Of a stretch of 7,465 nt of DNA, positions 1-7,465 are shown one piece after another. Within the stretch, counting starts at the first letter, position 1; every line of letters begins with the position of its first letter. The DNA is taken from assembly GCA_017539635.1 (NCBI GenBank), contig JAFYCQ010000157.1:1-7465 (forward strand), in the 5' to 3' direction. The position numbers were made by a program, and so were the translations under genes. The notes beneath the pieces are model-generated. The model searched no databases, was not told where the DNA came from, and was given only the letters and a program-made list of their open reading frames with translations. The stretch is from Oscillospiraceae bacterium (GTDB lineage: Bacteria; Bacillota; Clostridia; Oscillospirales; Oscillospiraceae).

Positions 1-66
1 CCCAAGACCATAGCCCGCTCCGAGGGCAAGGCCAAGAGAGTCATCGACAAGAGAAAACTGTGGTAA
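1..66 (+). CDS. Phenylacetate-CoA ligase, C-terminal end only (partial)
   Basis: An open frame enters from the left edge and ends at TAA (64-66), showing 21 residues that include RSEGKAKRVIDKR. This tail matches my memory of the C-terminus of PaaK-type phenylacetate-CoA ligases (ANL adenylate-forming superfamily), which convert aryl acetates to their CoA thioesters using ATP. The gene directly after it encodes an ACT-domain protein, which is the usual partner in anaerobic Firmicutes, often near indolepyruvate:ferredoxin oxidoreductase genes. The ribosome site of the next gene overlaps this stop codon, so the two are very probably one transcript. Only the tail is visible, so the identification rests on a short motif plus context; the active site cannot be checked. 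Confidence 0.7.
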   Translation, partial: PKTIARSEGKAKRVIDKRKLW

Positions 67-78
67 GGAGGAACAACC

Positions 79-504
79 ATGACAGTTCAGCAGATCTCTG
101 TTTTTGTTGAGAACAAGTCCGGCGCTCTGGCCCAGATAATGTCCGAGCTGGCCGCCGGCGGCATCAACATGCGGGCCCTGTCCATTGCCGAGACCCGCGA
201 CTTCGGCGTCCTGCGCTTTATTGCCGACGACGAGGGCAAGGCCGCCGAGCTTCTCAAAAGCGCCGGTTACATCATGTCCATAACCCCGGTGCTGGCCGTC
301 CTGGTAAAGGACGAGCCCGGCTCCTTCGCCAAGGCTCTCAGGGCTCTGGCGGACGCCGGTATCGACGTGGAGTACACCTACGCCTTCCTCACCTCCAACC
401 CCGGCAACGCCTGCATGATATTCCGCGTGGCCGACAACGAGCTCACCGAGAAGGTGTTCAGGGACGCCGGCGTGCTTTTAGCCTCCAAGTCGGACCTGGT
501 CTGA
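79..504 (+). CDS. Tandem ACT-domain protein
   Basis: This 141-residue protein consists of two ACT domains and nothing else. ACT1 spans about residues 4-68 (QQISVFVENKSGALAQI, with the G-A-L-A turn and the GGINMRALSIAE strand). ACT2 spans about 71-141 (PVLAVLVKDEPGSFAKAL, then DAGIDVEYTYAF). The conserved Gly after the first strand of each domain is where ACT dimers bind small ligands, usually amino acids. There is no catalytic domain, so a regulatory or sensing role is inferred, probably for aromatic or branched amino acids given the ligase upstream. The start is secure: AAGGAGG at 65-71 lies 7 bases before the ATG and overlaps the upstream stop. The gene ends in tandem stops TGA TAA and is followed by a hairpin terminator, so it is the last gene of its operon. 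Confidence 0.9.
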   Translation: MTVQQISVFVENKSGALAQIMSELAAGGINMRALSIAETRDFGVLRFIADDEGKAAELLKSAGYIMSITPVLAVLVKDEPGSFAKALRALADAGIDVEYTYAFLTSNPGNACMIFRVADNELTEKVFRDAGVLLASKSDLV

Positions 505-526
505 TAAACACGCATTCATTTTCCGG

Positions 527-553
527 AAAAGCGCCCCTTTCGGGCGCTTTTTC
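527..553. terminator. Rho-independent terminator after the ACT gene
   Basis: A perfect 10-bp stem, AAAAGCGCCC (527-536) with GGGCGCTTTT (542-551), closes a 5-base loop and carries a T run on its 3' side. It sits 22 bases after the ACT stop and just before a new promoter. The A run on the 5' side means it could also work on the minus strand, although no minus-strand gene points into it here. Confidence 0.88.
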
Positions 554-557
554 GCTA

Positions 558-586
558 TTGACATCTAATACTCTATATAGTATAAT
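558..586 (+). promoter_or_regulatory. Consensus sigma-A promoter for the NrdD-like/flavoprotein pair
   Basis: Exact TTGACA (558-563) and exact TATAAT (581-586) are separated by 17 bases, the optimal vegetative sigma-factor promoter. The start point should fall near base 593, giving a leader of about 38 nt. Such a perfect promoter would be very strong unless repressed, and an inverted repeat overlies its -10 box. Confidence 0.9.
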
Positions 587-609
587 CTCTCTGCGACTTG
601 ATACTATAT
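575..609. promoter_or_regulatory. Operator-like inverted repeat over the -10 and early leader
   Basis: ATATAGTAT (575-583) and its exact complement ATACTATAT (601-609) are separated by 17 bases. A second, shorter symmetry lies inside the left arm: ATACT (568-572) and AGTAT (579-583) around CTATAT. The left arm covers the first bases of the -10 box, upstream of the expected start point. The pair therefore cannot form an RNA hairpin in the normal transcript and is better read as a DNA site for a dimeric repressor. The regulator is not identifiable from this window. Confidence 0.5.
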
Positions 610-630
610 GTAGGGAAGGAGTAATCTCAA

Positions 631-909
631 ATGACTAATATAACTGTTAATGTCAAGGGCGGCACTCTGGAGCAGAGCGAGATCGACGCCTACATCGCCC
701 GCGCCAAGGAAAAGTACCCGGACAAGCAGATTTCCGGCATAGACATAAACGTGGACGGGGAGTTCGTTGACCTCACCTATCACTGGCAGACCGTGCCCTT
801 TGAGCGCATAAGGAGAATAACCGGCTACCTGGTGGGCACTCTCGACCGCTTCAACAACGCCAAGAGAGCCGAGGAAGCCGACAGAGTCAAGCACGGCCTT
901 CCCCAATAA
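631..909 (+). CDS. Stand-alone NrdD C-terminal (glycyl-radical-like) domain protein
   Basis: This small acidic/basic protein of 92 residues contains no cysteine. Its C-terminal half (about 56-88: PFERIRRITGYL, then RFNNAKRAEEADRVKH) resembles the extreme C-terminus of anaerobic (class III) ribonucleotide reductase NrdD, where an R-x-x-G-Y motif carries the radical glycine and is followed by a W/F-N-x-G/A-K segment. By that alignment Gly65 would be the radical position. The roughly 600-residue catalytic barrel and the four-cysteine zinc ribbon of NrdD are both absent, so it cannot reduce ribonucleotides itself. Databases are likely to label such proteins anaerobic ribonucleoside-triphosphate reductase. 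A spare-part or regulatory role is possible; function is unknown. AAGGAG (616-621) sits 9 bases before the ATG. The stop overlaps the next start by one base (TAATG), so the pair is translationally coupled. Confidence 0.75.
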   Translation: MTNITVNVKGGTLEQSEIDAYIARAKEKYPDKQISGIDINVDGEFVDLTYHWQTVPFERIRRITGYLVGTLDRFNNAKRAEEADRVKHGLPQ

Positions 910-1541
910 TGAAGGTACTGCTGGTAAACGGCAGCCCGAATGAAAAGGGCTGCACCTATACCGCTCTCAGCGAGGTGGCAAAGACCCTGAATGAGGAGGG
1001 CGTAGGCGCCGACTTTTTCCACATCGGGAAAGCCCCCATATCCGGGTGCATCGGCTGCTATAAGTGCGTTGAAGAGAAGAAATGCGTCTTAGGCGGGATA
1101 GTAAACGAGTTTACAAAGCTTGCCTATGACTATGACGGCTTCGTCTTCGGCTCGCCGGTATATTACGGCGGCATGGCCGGAGGCCTCAGAAGCTTCATGG
1201 ACAGGGCGTTTTTCTCCGTAAACTACCGTGACCCCCACCCCTTCTATTTTAAGCCCGCGGCGGCTGTCGTCTCCGCAAGGCGCGGCGGCACCACCTCCGC
1301 CTTCGACCAGATAAACAAGTATTTCACCATAAAGCAGATGCCCGTCGTCTCCTCCAATTACTGGAACATGGTGCACGGCATGACGCCGGAGGAGGTCCGG
1401 CAGGATGAAGAGGGCCTTCAGATAATGCGCATCTTAGGCCGCAACATGGCCTGGTTTCTGAAGCTGAAGGAGGCCGGAGAAAAGGCCGGGATACCCCTGC
1501 CGAAAGCGGAGGAAAAGATACACACGAACTTTATACATTAA
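909..1541 (+). CDS. Flavodoxin-fold NAD(P)H-dependent oxidoreductase with compact Fe-S motif (ISF-like)
   Basis: This is a 210-residue cytosolic flavoprotein of the NADPH-dependent FMN reductase / iron-sulfur flavoprotein family. The FMN phosphate loop is NGSPNEKGCT (residues 7-16), after a first beta strand MKVLLV. Cys47, Cys50, Cys53 and Cys59 form CX2CX2CX5C, the compact arrangement that binds a [4Fe-4S] cluster in archaeal and clostridial iron-sulfur flavoproteins. FGSPVYYGGMAGGLRSFMDR (about 79-98) is the flavin-contacting loop and helix typical of the family. Family members move electrons between ferredoxin or NAD(P)H and small acceptors; the acceptor here is unknown. The ATG overlaps the previous stop by one base and lacks a strong ribosome site, which implies coupling to the NrdD-like gene. 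A terminator begins at the stop codon, so this ends the unit. Confidence 0.85.
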   Translation: MKVLLVNGSPNEKGCTYTALSEVAKTLNEEGVGADFFHIGKAPISGCIGCYKCVEEKKCVLGGIVNEFTKLAYDYDGFVFGSPVYYGGMAGGLRSFMDRAFFSVNYRDPHPFYFKPAAAVVSARRGGTTSAFDQINKYFTIKQMPVVSSNYWNMVHGMTPEEVRQDEEGLQIMRILGRNMAWFLKLKEAGEKAGIPLPKAEEKIHTNFIH

Positions 1542-1567
1542 AGGTGTGCTTATTGCACACCTTTTTT
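1540..1567 (+). terminator. Rho-independent terminator after the flavoprotein gene
   Basis: The stem AAAGGTGTGC-like arm (1540-1549) pairs perfectly with 1555-1564 over 10 bp around the loop TTATT, followed by an unbroken T run (1562-1567). The stem starts within the TAA stop codon of the flavoprotein gene. Confidence 0.9.
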
Positions 1568-1599
1568 CTGTAAAAGCCGGGTTTTTTGGAGAATTTTTG

Positions 1600-1628
1600 T
1601 GGAAAAATGGAAAAACCCTTGCTATAAT
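1600..1628 (+). promoter_or_regulatory. Promoter of prs (extended -10)
   Basis: TATAAT (1623-1628) is preceded by TGC, making an extended -10 (TGnTATAAT). The -35 region is weak: TGGAAA at 1600-1605 gives a 17-base spacer, and TTGTGG at 1597-1602 would need 20. The predicted start is near 1635, giving a leader of about 87 nt before prs. The leader contains only a short GCCT/AGGC pairing (about 1662-1673); no known riboswitch fold was recognised in it. Confidence 0.72.
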
Positions 1629-1708
1629 ATAAACACCTTAAAGGAAATACGCAGCGGGGCGGCCTGATAAGGCGCACTTGCTGACAAAAATACAAAATAA
1701 TAATGTAT

Positions 1709-1715
1709 GGAGGGG
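1709..1715 (+). promoter_or_regulatory. prs: Ribosome binding site that fixes the prs start
   Basis: GGAGGGG lies 6 bases before the ATG at 1722. An in-frame ATG at 1707 overlaps this site and would use it as coding sequence, so the 1707 start is unlikely. Confidence 0.85.
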
Positions 1716-1721
1716 TGCAAA

Positions 1722-2681
1722 ATGATTTCTCACGGCAAGGATATCAAGGTCTTCTCAGGCAACTCCAACCCCAGTCTCGCCAAGGAGATATGCCGCTGCA
1801 TCGGCATTCAGCTGGGCGACAACGACGTCACCAGCTTTTCCGACGGCGAGATTTCCGTCTCCCTGTATGAGACGGTGCGCGGCTCAGATGTCTTCATCGT
1901 CCAGTCCACCTGCTCGCCGGTGAACGACAATCTCATGGAGCTGCTTATCATGATCGACGCCTGCAAGCGCGCCTCGGCGGGCAGGATCACCGCCGTAATG
2001 CCCTATTTCGGCTACGCCAGGCAGGACAGAAAGGCCAAGGCCCGCGACCCCATCTCCGCAAAGCTGGTGGCGAACCTCATCACCTGCGCGGGGGCCGACC
2101 GGGTGCTCACAATGGACCTTCACGCCAATCAGATCCAGGGCTTTTTCGATATCCCCGTGGACAATCTCATGGGCGGTCCTCTCTTTACCGATTACTACAT
2201 CAACCTCATGGGCGGCAACACCGATAATTACATAGTCGTCTCCCCCGACGTGGGCAGCGTGGCGAGAGCCAGGAATTTCGCCCACAAGGTCGGCCTCAAC
2301 CTGGCTATCGTGGACAAGCGCCGTGAAAAGGCCAATCAGTCCGAGGTCATGAACATCATAGGCGACGTTACGGGCAAGAGCGTCATTCTCTTCGACGACA
2401 TGGTGGACACCGGCGGCAGCCTCTGCGGCGCGGCCAAAGCTCTGGTGGAGGTCGGCGGGGCAAAGGAAGTCTATGCCTGCGCCTCCCACGGCGTCCTCTC
2501 CGGCCCGGCTCTGGAGCGGATAGAGAAGAGCGCCCTCAAAGAGCTCCTCTTCCTCGACACCATTCCCGCCCCCAAGGGCTTAAAGAGCGAAAAGATACGC
2601 TACCTCTCCGTGGCCCCCATGTTTGCCGAGGCCATTGAGAGAGTCTATGAGGAGGTCTCCATCTCCTCCCTGTTCAGATAA
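1722..2681 (+). CDS. prs: Ribose-phosphate pyrophosphokinase (PRPP synthetase)
   Basis: This 319-residue enzyme, the normal length for bacterial class I Prs, transfers pyrophosphate from ATP to ribose 5-phosphate. The PRPP product feeds purine, pyrimidine, NAD, histidine and tryptophan synthesis. Visible landmarks are the N-terminal FSGNSNPSLAKEI, the ATP-binding PYFGYARQDRK (94-104), the metal-binding region around DLHANQIQGFFDIPVDNL (132-149), the catalytic VDKRR (197-201, with Lys199), and the ribose-5-phosphate/PRPP loop VILFDDMVDTGGS (221-233). The start at 1722 is chosen because GGAGGGG precedes it by 6 bases; an in-frame ATG five codons upstream overlaps that site. The pth start follows the stop by only 3 bases, so the two form an operon, as in many Firmicutes where prs and pth are adjacent. 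Confidence 0.97.
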   Translation: MISHGKDIKVFSGNSNPSLAKEICRCIGIQLGDNDVTSFSDGEISVSLYETVRGSDVFIVQSTCSPVNDNLMELLIMIDACKRASAGRITAVMPYFGYARQDRKAKARDPISAKLVANLITCAGADRVLTMDLHANQIQGFFDIPVDNLMGGPLFTDYYINLMGGNTDNYIVVSPDVGSVARARNFAHKVGLNLAIVDKRREKANQSEVMNIIGDVTGKSVILFDDMVDTGGSLCGAAKALVEVGGAKEVYACASHGVLSGPALERIEKSALKELLFLDTIPAPKGLKSEKIRYLSVAPMFAEAIERVYEEVSISSLFR

Positions 2682-2684
2682 ACC

Positions 2685-3272
2685 ATGTTTTTTCTCAAAA
2701 AGCAGTCAGCTGTCTCCCGGATAGTGGTGTTTCTGGGCAATCCCGGCGCCAAATACGCCGACAGCCGCCACAACGCCGGCTTTATGACGGCCGACGCTTA
2801 TGCTTCAAAGCACGGCGTAAAAATCGACCGGGTGAAGTTCAATGCCCTGACCGCCGTTTACGACAACGGCGGTAATAAGCTGCTGCTGATGAAGCCCCAG
2901 ACATATATGAACCTCTCCGGCCAGGCGGTACAGCCGGCAGCGGCCTTTTACAAGGTGCCGCCGGAAAACGTCCTGGTGGTGTCGGACGACATCAGCCTGC
3001 CTCTCGGCACTCTGCGGCTGCGCCGCAGCGGCTCCGCCGGAGGCCACAACGGCCTGAAGAGCATAATCTCCGTTCTCGGCGACGGCTTTCCCCGGCTGAA
3101 GATCGGCGTGGGCCGCCCTCCGGAGAATATCGACGTCATCGACTGGGTGCTCATGGGCTTTCACGGAGAAGACGCAAAAATCATGGCCGAGGCGACAAAG
3201 AGAGCCGCCGACGCCGTGGATGCCGTGATAGAAGAAGGCATCGACAAAGCGATGAATAAATTTAACGGGTAA
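2685..3272 (+). CDS. pth: Peptidyl-tRNA hydrolase
   Basis: This 195-residue bacterial-type Pth cleaves the ester bond of peptidyl-tRNAs that drop off ribosomes, recycling the tRNA. Active-site residues are all present: Asn19 and His29 in GNPGAKYADSRHN, Asn76 in TYMNLSG, Asp101 in VVSDDISLPLG and Asn122 in GGHNGLKS, corresponding to E. coli Asn10, His20, Asn68, Asp93 and Asn114. The N-terminus is about 9-10 residues longer than E. coli Pth (MFFLKKQSAVSR), which seems common in this group of Clostridia. No ribosome site lies in the usual window: only AAACC separates the prs stop from the ATG, so translation probably depends on ribosomes finishing prs. The stop codon lies inside the left arm of the terminator. 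Confidence 0.96.
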   Translation: MFFLKKQSAVSRIVVFLGNPGAKYADSRHNAGFMTADAYASKHGVKIDRVKFNALTAVYDNGGNKLLLMKPQTYMNLSGQAVQPAAAFYKVPPENVLVVSDDISLPLGTLRLRRSGSAGGHNGLKSIISVLGDGFPRLKIGVGRPPENIDVIDWVLMGFHGEDAKIMAEATKRAADAVDAVIEEGIDKAMNKFNG

Positions 3273-3312
3273 ACGAAAAGAGCGCCGATCTGGCGCTCTT
3301 TTCGTTTACCCG
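3266..3312. terminator. Bidirectional terminator between pth and gdhA
   Basis: A perfect 21-bp inverted repeat (3266-3286 with 3292-3312) surrounds the loop GATCT. The core AAAAGAGCGCC / GGCGCTCTTTT has A and T runs on both flanks, so it can stop transcription from pth (+) and from gdhA (-). The gdhA stop codon is 26 bases away. The pth TAA (3270-3272) lies within the stem. Confidence 0.92.
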
Positions 3313-3338
3313 AAAGTAATATTAAATTATTTGTTTGA

Positions 3339-4703
<1,365 letters not shown>

Positions 4704-4707
4704 TCAA

Positions 4708-4735
4708 TCAGGGCGGCTTAAAGCCGTTTCCCTGA
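4708..4735 (-). promoter_or_regulatory. Leader hairpin just before the gdhA ribosome site
   Basis: In the predicted gdhA leader (about 59 nt), TCAGGG (minus, 4735-4730) pairs with CCCTGA (4713-4708), and CGGC with GCCG around TTTAA. A 3-base AAA bulge lies on one side. The stem ends 3 bases before the AAAGGTAG ribosome site. No T run follows, so it is not an intrinsic terminator. It could stabilise the message or affect ribosome access; no known regulatory RNA family was recognised. Confidence 0.5.
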
Positions 4736-4753
4736 ATATTTTAATACTTTTGG

Positions 4754-4782
4754 ATTATATACCTCACCTCGCTAAATTGCAA
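4754..4782 (-). promoter_or_regulatory. Promoter of gdhA
   Basis: On the minus strand, TTGCAA (4782-4777) and TATAAT (4759-4754) are 17 bases apart, a near-consensus sigma-A promoter. A-rich runs directly upstream (about 4783-4850) resemble an UP element. The start should be near 4747. Confidence 0.85.
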
Positions 4783-4798
4783 TATATTTTTGCAACTT
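4774..4798. promoter_or_regulatory. Inverted repeat over the gdhA -35 box
   Basis: AAATTGCAA (4774-4782) and TTGCAACTT (4790-4798) form 9-bp arms, 8 of 9 positions matching, around TATATTT. One arm contains the -35 hexamer itself. This is the expected geometry for a dimeric transcription factor that controls gdhA. The factor is not identifiable here. Confidence 0.45.
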
Positions 4799-4890
4799 TT
4801 AAGGGCGAGGTTTTCATTTTTACCTTTTTAACAATTTTTTAGTGTGTTTTTTCCTGTATTTTGAAGCATTCGACCTTTTGGGTTTCATTG

Positions 4891-5391
4891 TCACGGGCAG
4901 ATCTCTATGATTTCCAGGCCGTTTTTTCCGGCCAGGTTGACCGTCTGCATGGTGCCGCCCCACTTTCCGTCGAACACCGCCACCAGGACCGAGGCGTTTT
5001 CCGCCAGATACCGGTTGCGCTTTGCCATGCAGTCGGGGGTGTATTCCTTTTCTATCTCCGTCTCGAAATCGCACAGGGAGATAAGGCGGAAATAGCGGCG
5101 TCTGTCTCTCTCCGACCACCTCTCCGCCTGCTGGGGGCAGGGGACGGCGGCCTCCAGGGTCACCCCGGCTCTCTCCTCCCGGAGCTTTAAGACGGTCTCG
5201 CAGAAATAGGTGTCGCAGCCCTTTGCCATGCCGCAGATAAAATGCCTTATGCCGGAGTCGTAAAGCGCCTCGGCCACGTCATAGAGCTTTCTTTTCAGCG
5301 CGATACACCGGGGATCCCCCTCGTCCTCCCCCCAGGGGAGCTTTTCCGGCCGGTAGCCGGTAAAGGAACAGGTCGTTTCTCTCGTAACCAT
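4891..5391 (-). CDS. SLOG-family (DUF1273, YpsA-like) protein
   Basis: This 166-residue protein matches the YpsA/DUF1273 branch of the SLOG superfamily, Rossmann-like folds thought to bind nucleotide-derived ligands. Motifs are CSFTGYRPEKLPWG (8-21), the glycine-rich HFICGMAKGCD (50-60), AAVPCP (81-86), and the C-terminal RNRYLAENASVLVAVFDG with KWGGT (125-147). In Bacillus and Staphylococcus, YpsA influences cell division and links to GpsB. Here only the fold and a possible link to division or stress can be inferred. The ATG at 5391 is 5 bases after the methyltransferase stop and fits the family's N-terminus. A GTG at 5400 overlapping that stop, or an ATG at 5424 inside the methyltransferase gene, would add 3 or 11 residues. 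No strong ribosome site precedes any of them, so coupling is likely. It is the last gene of the operon; no terminator was found after it. Confidence 0.85.
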   Translation of the reverse strand: MVTRETTCSFTGYRPEKLPWGEDEGDPRCIALKRKLYDVAEALYDSGIRHFICGMAKGCDTYFCETVLKLREERAGVTLEAAVPCPQQAERWSERDRRRYFRLISLCDFETEIEKEYTPDCMAKRNRYLAENASVLVAVFDGKWGGTMQTVNLAGKNGLEIIEICP

Positions 5392-5396
5392 AGCCG

Positions 5397-7465
<2,069 letters not shown>

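Noticed and set aside
1594..1608. DnaA-box-like TTTTTGTGGAAAAA segment before prs
   Set aside because: It matches the TTATCCACA box only in part, is single, and lies next to no replication gene.
1635..1721. Riboswitch in the prs leader
   Set aside because: Only a short GCCT/AGGC pairing was found; there is no conserved core of a purine, PRPP or guanidine-type riboswitch and no terminator before prs.
1884..2489. Minus-strand open frame of 201 codons opposite prs
   Set aside because: It is a shadow of the conserved prs coding sequence, with no family resemblance and no promoter.

Overview
The window looks like chromosome from a GC-rich anaerobic Clostridia, most likely of the Oscillospiraceae/Ruminococcaceae type. 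This is inferred from GC-rich third positions, strong AAGGAGG-type ribosome sites, AT-rich consensus sigma-A promoters, short T-tailed hairpin terminators, and gene content: phenylacetate-CoA ligase with an ACT protein, a class III ribonucleotide reductase-like domain, an Fe-S flavoprotein and NADP-type glutamate dehydrogenase. No mobile element, CRISPR array, tRNA or rRNA was seen.

Layout. Bases 1-551 (+): the last codons of a probable phenylacetate-CoA ligase gene, then a tandem ACT-domain gene and a hairpin terminator. Bases 558-1567 (+): a self-contained two-gene unit with a perfect TTGACA-17-TATAAT promoter overlapped by an operator-like inverted repeat. It encodes a 92-residue stand-alone NrdD glycyl-radical-like domain and, overlapping by one base, a flavodoxin-fold protein with a compact CX2CX2CX5C iron-sulfur motif, and it ends in its own terminator. 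Bases 1600-3312 (+): prs (PRPP synthetase) and pth (peptidyl-tRNA hydrolase), closed by a perfect 21-bp inverted repeat that contains the pth stop codon and faces the convergent gdhA.

Bases 3339-4798 (-): gdhA with a clear promoter (TTGCAA-17-TATAAT), an inverted repeat over the -35 and a leader hairpin just before the ribosome site. Bases 4891-7465 (-): a tightly packed three-gene operon whose first gene runs off the right edge. Its order of transcription is a membrane protein with Glu-Pro rods on both sides of one transmembrane helix and a C-terminal YARHG domain, then a THUMP/RlmL (YpsC)-type RNA methyltransferase, then a YpsA-type SLOG (DUF1273) protein.

Most genes are ordinary housekeeping: nucleotide precursor supply, rescue of stalled peptidyl-tRNA and ammonia assimilation. 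The parts most worth following up are the glycyl-radical-like domain paired with the Fe-S flavoprotein under an apparently regulated promoter, and the YARHG / RNA-methyltransferase / SLOG operon with its very long Glu-Pro repeat tracts. No gene-free stretch exceeds 300 bases. The longest, 4689-4890, holds the gdhA leader, its promoter and operator-like repeat, and an A/T-rich segment with no recognisable terminator.
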